Origin: Saccharomyces paradoxus
Taxonomy: Eukaryota; Ascomycota; Saccharomycetes; Saccharomycetales; Saccharomycetaceae
NCBI RefSeq assembly: GCF_002079055.1
Contig: NC_047498.1
Coordinates: forward strand, 186,001 to 250,000
Reading direction: 5' to 3'
DNA length: 64,000 bases
Shown: piece by piece, positions 22,111-32,806 of the stretch
How the letters are laid out: every line of letters begins with the position of its first letter
How positions within the stretch are numbered: position 1 is the stretch's first letter
Notes under the pieces: model-generated
What the model was told of the DNA's origin: nothing
What the model saw: only the letters and a program-made list of their open reading frames with translations
Databases searched by the model: none
Translations under genes and position numbers: made by a program

Positions 22111-22536
22111 TTTTTTTGTGATATTGCTACTGTCAATTAGCTTAGAGGAACGATATACTTGCTAGAGGAATTCAAAGGGGATAATGATTTGGGTATAACT
22201 AATAATCTGAATTAATATATAAAGGAGCCCCGTATATTTATGAGAACCGATACTTTGTCTTCTGGTTACTTTAGAATAAATATTCAATAATGCAACCTCG
22301 CAGGCAGAGAATCAGACAAATGAGATATATACAGTATAAATACCTTTAATCGCATGACAACAGGATGCCGTAACAATGCAATTAGTGCTTTTTCAAGTTG
22401 ACCCAAAACGGAAATTTCAAGGTGCGGAAACTGGAAGAGAGGGAGGGCGGGCAACAGGGTGCGGTTACCATGAGTTACAAACAATGGTCTATTATACAGT
22501 AATCTATTGTGCTGAGTGGTATAATGCACTCGATCA
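22111..22536. promoter_or_regulatory. SMF3 promoter / MLH2 3' spacer with an Aft-like site
   Basis: 426 bp. TATA-type sequences lie at about 22212-22222. GGGTGC at 22457-22462 (GCACCC on the SMF3 strand) sits about 350 bp upstream of the SMF3 ATG and is the only CACCC-core site I noticed. No gene is visible. Confidence 0.45.
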
Positions 22537-24621
22537 TCAGGGGCTGTCTGGTGTGAAGAGGCACCATTCACTTGTCGTGGCTTCAATGCGTCCCGGTTTC
22601 TTCACATGCGAGCGCAAACCTTGCAAAAGAATGGAAGAAGGATTTGTGGGATCATCTCTCGATCGTAACCACAGAGTTTCTTTGGCAAAGCTATCGCTCC
22701 CGTGCTTGATAAGGTTTTCATTTTTCAGGGTAAAGACGTAGTTGTTGGTATATTCGGAAAAATGCATGAGTCTCGGTTTTATATTGCGCATGCAGGACAC
22801 ATTCTTTATATATTCATCAATATTTTTTTTTTTCAAATTCTGTGGAATGGTCGTGTCCACAGCGTTGTTTCTTTTATCCCAGACTTGCTGAAGTTTTATT
22901 AGTTCCTCCTTTTCTGCGTAGGAGAGCTGTCTTTCCTTGGGTATTTTCCTTTTATCAGGGTTTTCACAGTTATGTTTGGCCTTGAATGAGTTTTCGCTCA
23001 GTTTCCTATTGGCGTTTCTTATTTTGGTGATCATAAAGGGATTAGAAATAGAGGCGTCCTTAGAAAGTTCTAAATCCTCGTTCTCTGGAATAGTTTCTAT
23101 ATAGTTGTAAGTTAATGACGAGGGTAGTGTTGAGGATCCAGCCCCTGCTATTTCATTACTTTCACTTAATTCTTGTTGGAAATTATGACGCCAATTAATA
23201 CCGTCTTCGGAAGCCATGGATCCGGAACTCGAGGTTCTATGGCTTGAAATCTCCTGCTGAGTTTGTTGGTCAAGAGCTTTGTTCTCGCCAAGTTTTGTAG
23301 GTGAGGGAGTAGCAGCGACAATGGTTGTATTTTCCAAGTTTGATTCATCATAATAAGTTGGCGCTATCGAATCCGGGTTTTTTTGTTGGCTGTCAGCCTT
23401 ATCTTTACAACTAATAGCACCACGGTCTTTTGATATTTCATCCTCCGCGTCAGGTGTAAGTATCTTCAATGCGGAAGAAATTTTTTTGTCGATAGGAGGC
23501 TGAATACGTTCATCTCCCAGTATATTCGTTTTGATGCAAATTTTCTCCTCCAATAACAACTTTAAGTTACTCTCTATTTTCTTAAGTATCACTTCGAAAC
23601 TTTTGATCATCACATCGTTTTTCTCTGGTTCAATATTGACGTCAAGTAGTTTTGTATCACAATTTAAATTGAGAAACCAAATCATGGGTTCTAATAAAGA
23701 CGAATTTTTATAGACTGATGATAGTAGCCTAGAAATGGTCTTTCCTGTCTCCAAGTTCAACGATAGCGCTCTCTCATTGACAGATAAAAATCTAAATCGC
23801 TTTTTTATATTAATAACGTCAGATTCTGGCACCATCCTTGGTAAGATCAAATCTAAATTTAATTTCTCGTCAATAACAAAGTTTTCTTCTACAATAAAGT
23901 TTAGCGACACAGGCTTTTTTAGTCTAGCCAGGAGGGACAGGCTCCTAGCTCTAGAAATCTTGGAGTCTAACGTCTCTTGCATTTGTTTACGCTCTATAGC
24001 ACCATTTTTTTGTAGTGACACCAACGAAAAATAAAAACGAACGTTTCTATGAATAAGGGAATAATGGTTTATTAAGTGGGTTAATTCGTCAAAAGTTCTT
24101 CTTGGCTTCGAAGAAATTTCAAGATATCTTGCTCGTAATCCTCCCAGAAGTTTCCTTAATGTTACTGTAGTTCCCACGGGACAAGATACTTTGTACCTTT
24201 TTCCATTGGTAATACCACCTTCACTATCAACTAACCATTTCTCTCCGATGACGTCATCTGCAGTTTTTGTTTCTACCTGCATTGAGCCTTGCTGGTTACA
24301 CAAGTTTGACAAAAGAAACAATGCTTCACCTCTGAACCCCAACGTAGTTAGAATCGAAATATCTCCGAGGCTACTCATCTTTGATGTAGTATGTTCCAAG
24401 CACATGGAAGGTCTGTCACTAATGTCCACACCTGATCCGTCATCCTTGACTGATATATATTCACATCCTCCTGTAGTAGAATCTACATCAATGAATATTT
24501 TCTTGGCACCCGAATCGATGCTATTATCTAGTAATTCCCTTACAGCAGCTACCGGACCGTAAATAAAGGAACCAGAAACAATCTTCCATTGGGATTCTGG
24601 TGATAACTGATATATAGTCAT
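22537..24621 (-). CDS. MLH2: MLH2 (YLR035C), MutL-family mismatch repair accessory protein
   Basis: MutL homologue that pairs with Mlh1 and limits meiotic gene-conversion tracts, with a minor role in mismatch repair. The ATG is at 24621-24619 ([20 protein letters not shown]). A longer frame upstream starts only at TTG. The 694 aa are close to the roughly 695 known. The N-terminal GHKL ATPase motifs are intact: [16 protein letters not shown] (motif I), [12 protein letters not shown] (motif II), [10 protein letters not shown] (motif III). A low-complexity linker follows and a short C-terminal dimerisation region, without the DQHAx2Ex4E endonuclease motif of Pms1, as expected for Mlh2. Confidence 0.95.
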   Translation of the reverse strand: MTIYQLSPESQWKIVSGSFIYGPVAAVRELLDNSIDSGAKKIFIDVDSTTGGCEYISVKDDGSGVDISDRPSMCLEHTTSKMSSLGDISILTTLGFRGEALFLLSNLCNQQGSMQVETKTADDVIGEKWLVDSEGGITNGKRYKVSCPVGTTVTLRKLLGGLRARYLEISSKPRRTFDELTHLINHYSLIHRNVRFYFSLVSLQKNGAIERKQMQETLDSKISRARSLSLLARLKKPVSLNFIVEENFVIDEKLNLDLILPRMVPESDVINIKKRFRFLSVNERALSLNLETGKTISRLLSSVYKNSSLLEPMIWFLNLNCDTKLLDVNIEPEKNDVMIKSFEVILKKIESNLKLLLEEKICIKTNILGDERIQPPIDKKISSALKILTPDAEDEISKDRGAISCKDKADSQQKNPDSIAPTYYDESNLENTTIVAATPSPTKLGENKALDQQTQQEISSHRTSSSGSMASEDGINWRHNFQQELSESNEIAGAGSSTLPSSLTYNYIETIPENEDLELSKDASISNPFMITKIRNANRKLSENSFKAKHNCENPDKRKIPKERQLSYAEKEELIKLQQVWDKRNNAVDTTIPQNLKKKNIDEYIKNVSCMRNIKPRLMHFSEYTNNYVFTLKNENLIKHGSDSFAKETLWLRSRDDPTNPSSILLQGLRSHVKKPGRIEATTSEWCLFTPDSP

Positions 24622-25049
24622 CCAAACTATAGAAAGGCGTCTGTTATTCTGACTGAAGTGACGTGATGTAAACAACGTTATATGCGTACGAAATGGTTAT
24701 TTTTTCTTGTGTAGGCGCCAAAAAAGGGCCAAGTATATGAGGGATGTGGACGATAGTGATATTACTTAAACAGCAAGAACTTCATTTTGAAAGCAAAACC
24801 CCGTTAGAGCGATGTAATGAGCACTCCTCAGCCTCAAAGCAAGTGGCAAATGGAAGGTTTGCTACGTGCAAAATTCATGGATAATGCAACAGATGATTTT
24901 TTCTTTCGCACTATTTGTTCTTGTCGGTGCGTTATAAACAGGTTTACTGTTGCCATAATCTTTAACCGTGTTCAATGTCTTTCCCTAGACAGGAAGTCGA
25001 TCTCTTCTGGAGATAGATAAAGTTGAGAGAGATATAAGGGAAAAATAAA
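24622..25049. other. Intergenic, MLH2 promoter to tRNA-Ala
   Basis: 428 bp. A 67-codon ATG ORF at 24817-25020 (MSTPQPQSKWQMEGLLRAKF...) is the only frame of note. It ends just before the tRNA gene and has no recognisable domain. The last bases before 25050 are the T-poor downstream flank of the tRNA on its own strand. Confidence 0.45.
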
Positions 25050-25122
25050 TGGACGCAACCGGAATCGAACCGATGACCTCTTCCTTGCAAGGGAAGCGCG
25101 CTACCAACTGCGCCATGTGCCC
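25050..25122 (-). tRNA. tRNA-Ala (anticodon UGC)
   Basis: The 73-nt reverse strand reads GGGCACATGGCGCAGTTGG at the 5' end and ends GGTTGCGTCCA. It folds into a full cloverleaf. The anticodon loop CTTGCAAG places TGC centrally, so the tRNA decodes GCA alanine codons. The A box (TGGCGCAGTTGG) and B box (GGTTCGATTCC) promoters are intact. There is no intron. The S. cerevisiae counterpart is tA(UGC)L at the same place. Confidence 0.97.
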
Positions 25123-25333
25123 TAAGATTTCTGCAGGTTTAGACCCAAGATTCCCTTTTTCTAGTTATTTTTATATTCTTGCTTGGCCTTAATATTATTA
25201 ACTATCAAGCCAAAATACTATGACCAGTTTCATTCAGGTGTAGTCTTGTATTCACGTTATGCGGGAATTATTCTCAAATTCAGTAATTCAAGAAAATGGT
25301 ATTCACCACTTTGCGTGATTTCATCGATTATTC
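25123..25333. other. tRNA upstream flank
   Basis: 211 bp between the tRNA 5' end and the solo LTR. AT-rich, with no gene. This upstream window of Pol III genes is the favoured landing zone of Ty1/Ty2. Confidence 0.5.
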
Positions 25334-25638
25334 TGAGAATTGGTGAATAATTGGATAATTGTTGTGATTCCACTGCTGCTAAAGGCTATAATACAGGTGT
25401 ACGGAATATACTAGAAGTTCTCCTCGAGGATATAGGAATTCACAAAAGAGAATTAATAATATTACTTTATCCTCCTTCCTTTTATATGTTGTCATTCACT
25501 ATCCTATTACATTATCAATCCTTGCATTTTAGCTTCCATTAAATTTGATGACTGTTTCTCAATTTTTTTGTCATCTTATAACACCGCATGTGATAATATA
25601 CTACTAAATAGATGATATTAGAATTTTTCATTCCAACA
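25334..25638 (-). mobile_element. Solo delta LTR (Ty1/Ty2 copia family), fossil
   Basis: About 305 bp matching the delta LTR in reverse: it starts TGAGAATTGGTGAAT, carries the conserved ACTAGAAGTTCTCCTCGAGG segment in the middle and ends TTCCAACA, the complement of the LTR start TGTTGGAA. It lies about 210 bp upstream of the tRNA-Ala gene, the usual Ty1/Ty2 site. The 5-bp flanks TATTC (25329-25333 and 25639-25643) match and form a target-site duplication. There is no internal Ty sequence, so it is what remains after LTR-LTR recombination. It differs from modern delta copies throughout and is shorter than the usual 330-340 bp, so it is old. Confidence 0.88.
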
Positions 25639-25663
25639 TATTCATTCTAACATATTCATTCTA
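25629..25663. repeat. 14-bp tandem repeat across the LTR edge
   Basis: CATTCYAACATATT occurs at 25629-25642 and 25643-25656, followed by a partial third copy CATTCTA to 25663. The first two copies differ at one base (C/T). The array begins inside the LTR end and continues into flanking DNA. Confidence 0.8.
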
Positions 25664-25730
25664 TGCTAATAGTATAATTATATCTTCAACATGTCATGCT
25701 AGAGCCAGAAAATACATAATATGTAAAATT

Positions 25731-26300
25731 CTAAACCTGTTGCCCCGTTGTGCTTTTAAAAATCGCTTCCTTCTCATTGACATATCCATCCTCTTCAACG
25801 GGCCCACTATGTAAGCTCAACTCGTTGCAAAAAAAGGAGAGTAAGACTGCACTAGATATCCAGCTCACTTGCCATCCGAATAGCTGAGATAGTCGATATA
25901 AATTAATGCTTTGGTCAATTTCGAAAAATCCTTGGATTTTAATAAGCGGATAAAGACCGAAAGCGAATAGTAATAGTGTGAGCAGCAAATACTTTAGCTG
26001 GAACCATTTAGGATTCCTTCTTCTAGCAGCACAACTGGAACATATCATCTTTGAACATCTTTTTGGCTTTTCTTTATTTTCATTTCTAAAATGACCGTTC
26101 TTCCAGCATGAAAAGAAAAATATAATCAAAAGTAAAATTGTTACCGATTGTAGGGCCATCTCTACGATCTTAAGGATGATAACTTTTGGATATTTTTCAT
26201 GCAGATTATATAATGGTGGTGTCATGAAATATACTCCAGAAGAAACGACGAAAACGACTTTCGTTAATTTCTCTATAAAAATTGGACTTTGAAATCTCAT
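25731..26300 (-). CDS. YLR036C, small multi-pass membrane protein of unknown function
   Basis: 189 aa from the ATG at 26300. Four hydrophobic segments are visible: about residues 10-30 (KVVFVVSSGVYFMTPPLY), 45-66 (EMALQSVTILLLIIFFFSCW), 97-120 (LKYLLLTLLLFAFGLYPLI) and 140-158 (VSWISSAVLLSFF). A basic Cys-rich loop lies between segments two and three (CSKMICSSCAARRRN). There is no signal peptide or enzyme motif. Position between the tRNA-Ala/LTR and PAU23 identifies it as YLR036C. Its function is not known to me. It sits in the least conserved part of the window, so length differences from S. cerevisiae would not be surprising. Confidence 0.75.
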   Translation of the reverse strand: MRFQSPIFIEKLTKVVFVVSSGVYFMTPPLYNLHEKYPKVIILKIVEMALQSVTILLLIIFFFSCWKNGHFRNENKEKPKRCSKMICSSCAARRRNPKWFQLKYLLLTLLLFAFGLYPLIKIQGFFEIDQSINLYRLSQLFGWQVSWISSAVLLSFFCNELSLHSGPVEEDGYVNEKEAIFKSTTGQQV

Positions 26301-26923
26301 CTTTGTTTATAGTTGCATTAAGTTCCATCTCTTTCACTTTTCCCATTCTAAGCATGCAGCGTATATTTTTATGGAGGAGGTTGTAAAGATTGAAAGAGAA
26401 AGTGGTCGCTGGCTGTCAAATCTTGTCATAAATATCTTTTAGTGATGTAGTGCTGCAAAGGGTTTGAAGGAAAAAACTCCAGAGCGTGCGTGTTCCCTAC
26501 TTTTAAACTTTCATTTTTTACCAAAAAGGCTATTTGCCGCTTCACGGAAAGACCATAATAGCTGAAATCCACGTCAAGATAGAACAAGACGAACTTCCCA
26601 CTGATTAAATGCTGGATTGAAGAGACATTTTTAGGCATTGAGATTCTTAATGTGATAACTAACATATGAGTAAGTAGTACAATGGAACGTATACAGTTTG
26701 AATAAATACAAAATCGTATGCAAAGATTTAAAACTTGAAGCCTCCCACATTTTATCAAACAGTTTTAAACACATAGTGCAGTTCATTGAAAGTCCCTATA
26801 ACACATATATATGTTCGTTTGTATGTATGTATATCTAGTTATTTCTTATCGTTAAATCGTAATTTTCAATATCCGTTCGTAAAGCATTCTAATGCTTAAT
26901 ACCAATTTGTGAGACTAAGCAGC
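26301..26923. other. Intergenic, YLR036C promoter to PAU23 3' end
   Basis: 623 bp. A 110-codon frame at 26426-26758 (minus) begins at TTG, not ATG, and shows no domain; I do not call it. Short TATG/TATA repeats lie near 26805-26835. Nothing else is recognised. Confidence 0.5.
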
Positions 26924-27298
26924 TTAGTTTGGAATAGCTGTGTAAATACCGTCCTTGGATAGAGCGCTAGAAATGGCTGGTCTCAATCTGGTAGAGTACC
27001 ATGGGACACCAGTGATAACTCTGGTGACTTGTTCAGCTGGAATACCGGTCAGCATAGTGGTAAAATCACCGTAGTTGAAAACAGCTTCAGCAATTTCAGC
27101 TGGGTAAGTTTCAGTTGGATGGGCAGCTTGGAACATATAATAGTCAGCCAAATGAGCTCTGATATCGGAGACGTAGACTCCCAATTCAACCAAGTTGACC
27201 CTTTCGTCAGATGGAGATAGAGTGGTGGTGGCTGGGGCAGCGGCGACACCGGCGGCGATAGCGGCGACACCAGCAGCAATTGAAGTTAGCTTGACCAT
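26924..27298 (-). CDS. PAU23: PAU23 (YLR037C), seripauperin / TIR-family cell-wall protein
   Basis: Member of the large PAU family of small, mostly anaerobically induced proteins of the SRP1/TIP1 group. The 124-aa length is the family standard. An N-terminal signal peptide ([20 protein letters not shown]) precedes the PAU domain, which carries the conserved blocks [35 protein letters not shown] and [20 protein letters not shown]. It is intact to the end (DGIYTAIPN). Most paralogues are subtelomeric; this internal copy matches PAU23 (also called DAN2) by position. A palindromic TCGTATACGA lies 262 bp upstream and fits control by Upc2. Confidence 0.93.
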   Translation of the reverse strand: MVKLTSIAAGVAAIAAGVAAAPATTTLSPSDERVNLVELGVYVSDIRAHLADYYMFQAAHPTETYPAEIAEAVFNYGDFTTMLTGIPAEQVTRVITGVPWYSTRLRPAISSALSKDGIYTAIPN

Positions 27299-27559
27299 TT
27301 TTATTTCTGAAGCTTTTCTATATATCCTTTCAGTGGAGATGTCCGCTTAGTCGAAAGTAGATAACAATAGTAAGTCGTCGAAATAAGTGATCAAAGCTGC
27401 TCTCTTTATATGCAATTTTTTGATATGCGACGACTGAACAGATGAATTGTTGAATAGCTATTCTGCTGCTGATATACCTCTTATTTCAACTCCCCTACCC
27501 CATACTCTTTGTCACTACAGCGATACAGTTGCTCTTCAACAATGCCTTTTCCACAGATC

Positions 27560-27569
27560 TCGTATACGA
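27560..27569. promoter_or_regulatory. Palindromic sterol/anaerobic response element upstream of PAU23
   Basis: TCGTATACGA contains the 7-bp Upc2/Ecm22 core TCGTATA on both strands, overlapping. It lies 262 bp before the PAU23 ATG. DAN/TIR/PAU genes are known Upc2 targets when oxygen or sterol is low. Function here is inferred. Confidence 0.6.
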
Positions 27570-29136
27570 ATCCGCGCCTTGTATTGCCCATACCTTATGA
27601 TACGTGTAGGACACAGGAATGTTCAGTACAGGGATTTTACCTTCAAAGAATCCTCTGACATGCCTTGAGAACTATACTTGCAGTTTTTGGCCAAGAAAAT
27701 GAGCCAGAAATCGAGTTTTGTTTTGACTCTCGTTCAGAGGCCAATATTCAGTCCTTGACACTAAACGGTTGTCAGGAGAAAAATCGAACGTTTCCCAAAT
27801 CAGAAACATTGAAATGCCTCTATGAGATCGGAGGAGTCGTATTTGTTAAGGTATGCCCAAAGAAAGGCAATTAAAGTCATGAACTGGTGTATACGAAGAG
27901 TTACAGCTATCGATTGGCTTCAGAACACTCAGCAAGTTTTTTGGCTCAAGATCACAAGTCTTGAAATTGCCTATGTATAGCGTAAGTGAGGTAATTGGCA
28001 CCTCACGTGTGTTCAGTGAGAATGTTTATGGATGATCTTGGGATCAGAAGGTACCTCAAGACTGCTTTTTAATCTTAGTAACATCTACTTGCCTAAGCGC
28101 GGCTAGATATGCGATATTTACAAAAGAAATGTTAAAAGTAAGAGTATTTCGAAAGAGCCTGCTATAGTTCTTCTTTGCTGTAGAAGAATTGTAGAAACGA
28201 CTATACATGATTATTCCTGCTGTTTTCGCTCTGCCCAATGGAAGTTAATTGCTGAAACCACTGACTTCAGCAACACTCACAAAACCGGTCTTATCTATTC
28301 CTTCTGAACGTCATGCGTAGTTGCGACAAGCGAATTTCGTGAAGCAATTAGTAGAAACTCGTCACCTGTGCGTTCAAGCACTGCATTAATGCTCTTTGAA
28401 GAATTCTAGGAGTTTGGGTAACCATTGGGCTAACCTGATGGAATGAAGAGTAATAAGTTTCCTTTTAAAGATCAATAATCATTTAGTTGAGTGCCAGCAA
28501 CAGCAAGCAGTGACTGGCAAAAGATAGAAGAGTACGCTTCAAGTTAAAATCTTTTTTAGTCTGCTTTTACCACATGCATTCTAAATCCGGGCCGCTTGTG
28601 GAAGATGAATGTCGGTCTCAGGCTCTGAATGAAGGCTCAGTCTGTTTAGATGCTACACTGTTATCTCATAGTGGGCTCCAAGGGAGCGCCTTATTCTCCA
28701 TACCTATGGTGTTTATCTTCCTTAGCTTAGACGCAATCCAAAGGATGTCTAGAAGAGATTAATACTCGTTTAAATAATCATCAAAAATGCTGCTTCATCT
28801 CAGGGGTTTTGAATTACACCTTGACGTCCGTACCAACATGATCCATTGCGGTGCTCTTTCCAGTGTAATGGCAGATGTTACTAGGGTCAAATAATTTTTG
28901 AATATATATAGAAATGGATACTTACTATAAAAAAATAAATATGAAAATAAAACTCAGTACCCCACACTATTCTCATTCTTTTCTGTTTGTTTGATTTTGT
29001 AAGAAATTGGCTCCATCATGAACATTTCATCAGTGTATGATATCACTTTTCTCATTATCTCCTATTGTTAGTTTACTTTTCATAGAGATGTCCTTCATGC
29101 GTGTAGGTCCACTACGCAAACACGAATTCTGGTAAT

Positions 29137-29186
29137 TAATAATAATAGTAATGATAATGATAATAATAATAATGATAATAATGATA
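29137..29186. repeat. Trinucleotide (TAA/TGA)n microsatellite downstream of COX12
   Basis: About 50 bp of imperfect AAT/GAT triplets (TAATAATAATAGTAATGAT and similar) just beyond the COX12 stop. Probably in the 3' UTR; no coding role. Confidence 0.8.
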
Positions 29187-29229
29187 TAAAAAAGGCTAAG
29201 TGCTTATGGCTAAGCATGAAACAAAATCC

Positions 29230-29481
29230 TTAATCAGAGTTGATGTCGCCTGCAAAAATACCCTTTTCTCTTTGGTCATCCCATTTTTCAATCCAGTCTA
29301 GGGGGCATAAGGCGTTGTAGGTCTTCCAAAAGACCTTGCATGGAGCAAAATCCTCGCCCTTCATATTAACACACTTGTGGTAATCCACATAAGATTGCCA
29401 ACAATGCTTTGTTTGGTTTTGCTGGGGGAATCTAGCATCGAAACCAACTGTATGTAATGGAGAGTTTTCTTGATCGGCCAT
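29230..29481 (-). CDS. COX12: COX12 (YLR038C), cytochrome c oxidase subunit VIb
   Basis: Intermembrane-space subunit of complex IV, at the cytochrome c side, imported and oxidised by Mia40/Erv1. The 83-aa sequence appears identical to the S. cerevisiae protein. The twin cysteine helices are intact: CWQSYVDYHKC (CX9C) and CKVFWKTYNALC (CX10C), forming the CHCH fold. There is no N-terminal presequence, as expected for Mia40 substrates. A HAP-type TGATTGGT lies about 200 bp upstream. Confidence 0.98.
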   Translation of the reverse strand: MADQENSPLHTVGFDARFPQQNQTKHCWQSYVDYHKCVNMKGEDFAPCKVFWKTYNALCPLDWIEKWDDQREKGIFAGDINSD

Positions 29482-29679
29482 GTCTATTATACTGTATTTG
29501 CGCGCTTTCTATTTCGTAAAAGCAAAGGTAGTTTATGTTTCCAGACAAAATATTTGTATCTCTCTGCCAACCATTCTTAATACAAACTTTTCCACCTGGT
29601 ACATCTTTCATCACCTTTTTAAAGATCCTGAAGGGATGGGGATATCGGGCAAAACTACGCGCGACGCCTTTCTGAAAAT

Positions 29680-29687
29680 TGATTGGT
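29680..29687. promoter_or_regulatory. HAP2/3/4/5 (CCAAT) site upstream of COX12
   Basis: TGATTGGT fits the TNATTGGT consensus for the Hap complex that activates respiratory genes. It lies about 199 bp before the COX12 ATG, within the 259-bp spacer to RIC1. Confidence 0.6.
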
Positions 29688-29740
29688 CAATGTTATAAAG
29701 CCTATATGCTAAAGAAGACATCGTATCATATCATATAGAT

Positions 29741-32700
29741 TTATTTAAATCTCTCGAGAGCCTTTTGGACCAATTGTGTGTTGTTCTCTCTGTCCAATTC
29801 CTTGAGTAAGCGTATTAATTGGAAACACATGTCCCACGAATCGGTAGCTTTTATTGTGTCCGTAGCGTTCGCAGCACTTGTCACCAAAAGCTCCAAGACT
29901 TTAAGCATTAATTCTTCATCCTTCAACAAATTAGTGACAGATTTACCTGACGTTTTTGTAGAATCATCGTTTACAGTTTTGCTTTCTTTTGTTTCTAAAT
30001 CTGTTTTTTTAAAATGTAAATCATCTCCCAAATCTTTCTCATCGTAATTCAAAAATACCAAGAGAAGTACGCCAAGCATTTTAGCCTCATTTTCTTCTAT
30101 ACAGAGGGCTAGCAAATCCCTTGGTGTCATCTTCAAGTTAGTGAAAAGATGGTTCCAGTACTTGGTTTCGATCTTTCTTAAGCAATTACTAATAATTTCT
30201 AACATACCACCGTGGGTAGGTACTGAAATATTATGCTCTGAATCGGTGTTATCATACATCTTAATTAATTTCAGGATATCATCCAAAGAGTCGCTTTGTA
30301 GTATTTTAGTAGACAAAATCTTTTCGAGCGCAAATTTATAAGGCCTTAGTGAACGATAATCGTTTGAGATTTCCTCCAAATTGATATTGTCTCTTAATTT
30401 GGCTAAGATTAATTGATCGAGGTATATTTGGTGTTTTACCACCAATTTGGAAAATCTCGAGTTGAAAATGCAGTGAAGTGTATGTGTAGTAGCTGTTTCC
30501 GGCGTGGTTGATATTGGATACAGATCTTCTTCGATGGGGATAGAAATTAGTGGCTTTTTATCATCCCATAAATCTTCTAAAGAGTATACGACGTAATTAT
30601 GGCCCTGGATTACAAATATTTCGTCCCTTATAACATCGACTATTTTTTCTATATTATTCAACAGAGTTAAGGTTTGCCAACCTCCTCCATCCAGTTTGCC
30701 AAACTTTATAAATTTTCTGTCGGCAAAAAATAACAAGCCCTCTTTCATGTTAGTTATCCACTCAATTTTGTTGGGTAAAACATCAATTGGAATGTTAATT
30801 TTAAGATACTGGTAAAATTTTTTGATGATGTTTAATCCACATGGATGGACAGTAGAAATCACATCAAAAACAATCGTTTGAGTATCAGTAACTAAAATAA
30901 TCTCAGCTGTTTTAAGTAATGCTTCGGCTTGCTTCTCGGAAGCTTTGTGGTCCTTGGATTTAATCTTCAACAACTTATACCGGAATAGAGTATTAACGTG
31001 TAAACTGAAAACAATTGTATTCTCTGGAACATTGTATTCCCAAATAACATAATCTGATAGTTCCACATCCGAATTCGCTTCTTGTAGAGGAATTTGTAGA
31101 CATTTCAAACTTGTTGAGCCGTCATCTTTCTTCATATGACAAATCAAATAATTATCACCGAGCCAATGTAAATCCAATACGTTTTGGTCTGCAAAACTAG
31201 ACCACGTATTGGTTTCTAAATTATGAATCAGTAGTATATTCTTGTTCGACACATAAGTAGCAAGTAACCTCAAGGAAGAATTGATTTTCACAAAAGCGAT
31301 ATGATTATTGAAAGTTTTTGTAGGAAGTTTTATGACTTGTAAATTATCATTATTCAAAGATGAACTTGTCACGGGTGAATATATGACTACATCATTGTTA
31401 GTATTGGTTAATACGTAGCATTTCGGGTTTCTAAAATCAAATTGCGTTTGTTTTATTTCTTCCCATAATTTCCAAACTTGATATTTTCCAGAATGAGACA
31501 CTGTTATTAGCGATTTATCCAAAAATACAAAGTCAGATATCTCATACTGGGCCACTTTTTTTTTTTCACTGTCATCCTTGCTACTGTCATTATTGTTATC
31601 ATCATTATAGTCGTCTTCATCAAAATACGTGGCAAATAAAAGATTTCCAAATTCTGTGTAAAAATGGATGTTAGTACTATCCTCAGAAACCAGAAGTAAT
31701 ATATTATCATTAATTCTGTCGCAAAGTTTTATTACAAATGGCGGTTTCCAGAAATGGCTTATTTTTTTAATCCTTGAATCAAAGTAGATTATCTTTTCTT
31801 TATAAACAATGACCAGATACCCATTAACTTCTAGACACGTCAGTAGTTTATCTGGTGTGTCCGGCAGTGTTATTGCCTCAACAGCTTGTTTTTCTATGTC
31901 TATAATGCTTAATATGGTTTGCTTTTCCACGGGATCATGAGATAAAACCATTAATTGTTTATTACACACAATTGTTTTGGATCCATTTTTCACTTCAACC
32001 AACGAGCTCTTGCTAACTTTAAAGTCCGATATTGTAAGTATTTGCAATCCGTGAGGAAACAAAACTATCAAAACTTCTTCATAACGTCCATCTCCGACTT
32101 TGGAAAATGTCTTGATGCCAATCATGTCTATAATTTCATAGTCAAATTTTAAAACAACTTTTAAACGAAGTTCCAGTTTTTTCACCGGAAGTTCATCGAT
32201 GTTTTCTTGGTTAGAAAGAAAATGTAAAAACCCTTTTTCCTTAGTTATGCCAAACCCATTTTGTATAATTCTTGAAGAATTATTCTTATCGAATACTGTC
32301 AGAGTGTCATCATCGGTATTATAATCATATTCAGCACTGTTCGCTTCTTCTTCATTCATTAGAAGAGGCTCTATGACGGGAATGCCATATTCTTTAAAAA
32401 TTGTTTCGTTTGTGCAGTTTTTCAAAATTTGGTAGGTTAAAAGAAAGTTTTTATCTGTCATAACGTAAAATATCAGCTTTCCTTGGTGCCACAATAGGTA
32501 CTGCGAGTCTTTTTTAGAAATAAGTCCTTCGATGATATCATTATACGGAGCTGATCTTTTCATTGATCTGTTATCACCAAACTCCTGGAGAGAAGCCATT
32601 GTTCGTTCATGGCTAGCCACCAGCGCCATTGGTTTGAAATTGTAAATGAGCACTCTTGTCGGAGTCAGCATGATAAGAACATTGGCCTGGGGTAGTGTCA

Positions 32701-32806
32701 TTGATTGGAGGATATTGCGATCATCCATTTTAGTGCCGCCACCTAATTCTGCGTTGCGTGGCGGAATCCTAAGCATTTGGGGCGGACTAACTGGCCATAA
32801 GTGCAT
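29741..32806 (-). CDS. RIC1: RIC1 (YLR039C), Golgi Rab GEF subunit for Ypt6
   Basis: With Rgp1 it forms the exchange factor that activates Ypt6 for retrograde traffic to the late Golgi. The ATG at 32806-32804 gives 1021 aa starting [20 protein letters not shown], as in S. cerevisiae. The N-terminal two-thirds has the WD40-like beta-propeller composition of Ric1. An acidic stretch ([20 protein letters not shown]) lies near residue 395. The C-terminal helical RIC1 domain contains [20 protein letters not shown] and [18 protein letters not shown] and ends VQKALERFK. No breaks seen. Confidence 0.95.
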   Translation of the reverse strand: MHLWPVSPPQMLRIPPRNAELGGGTKMDDRNILQSMTLPQANVLIMLTPTRVLIYNFKPMALVASHERTMASLQEFGDNRSMKRSAPYNDIIEGLISKKDSQYLLWHQGKLIFYVMTDKNFLLTYQILKNCTNETIFKEYGIPVIEPLLMNEEEANSAEYDYNTDDDTLTVFDKNNSSRIIQNGFGITKEKGFLHFLSNQENIDELPVKKLELRLKVVLKFDYEIIDMIGIKTFSKVGDGRYEEVLIVLFPHGLQILTISDFKVSKSSLVEVKNGSKTIVCNKQLMVLSHDPVEKQTILSIIDIEKQAVEAITLPDTPDKLLTCLEVNGYLVIVYKEKIIYFDSRIKKISHFWKPPFVIKLCDRINDNILLLVSEDSTNIHFYTEFGNLLFATYFDEDDYNDDNNNDSSKDDSEKKKVAQYEISDFVFLDKSLITVSHSGKYQVWKLWEEIKQTQFDFRNPKCYVLTNTNNDVVIYSPVTSSSLNNDNLQVIKLPTKTFNNHIAFVKINSSLRLLATYVSNKNILLIHNLETNTWSSFADQNVLDLHWLGDNYLICHMKKDDGSTSLKCLQIPLQEANSDVELSDYVIWEYNVPENTIVFSLHVNTLFRYKLLKIKSKDHKASEKQAEALLKTAEIILVTDTQTIVFDVISTVHPCGLNIIKKFYQYLKINIPIDVLPNKIEWITNMKEGLLFFADRKFIKFGKLDGGGWQTLTLLNNIEKIVDVIRDEIFVIQGHNYVVYSLEDLWDDKKPLISIPIEEDLYPISTTPETATTHTLHCIFNSRFSKLVVKHQIYLDQLILAKLRDNINLEEISNDYRSLRPYKFALEKILSTKILQSDSLDDILKLIKMYDNTDSEHNISVPTHGGMLEIISNCLRKIETKYWNHLFTNLKMTPRDLLALCIEENEAKMLGVLLLVFLNYDEKDLGDDLHFKKTDLETKESKTVNDDSTKTSGKSVTNLLKDEELMLKVLELLVTSAANATDTIKATDSWDMCFQLIRLLKELDRENNTQLVQKALERFK

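Larger units (their letters stand above)
27299..29229. other. 1.9-kb gene-free interval, PAU23 promoter to COX12 3' end
   Basis: No frame longer than about 73 codons is convincing; those at 27447-27668, 27665-27874 and 28574-28762 have no recognised domain. Contents I can name are the Upc2-type site at 27560-27569, a CACGTG E-box at 28004-28009 and a trinucleotide repeat near 29137-29186. A decayed gene is possible, but I cannot identify one. From memory this gap is also long in S. cerevisiae. Confidence 0.5.

Noticed and set aside
26426-26758. 110-codon frame between YLR036C and PAU23
   Set aside because: It begins at TTG, has no ATG near its start and no recognisable composition.
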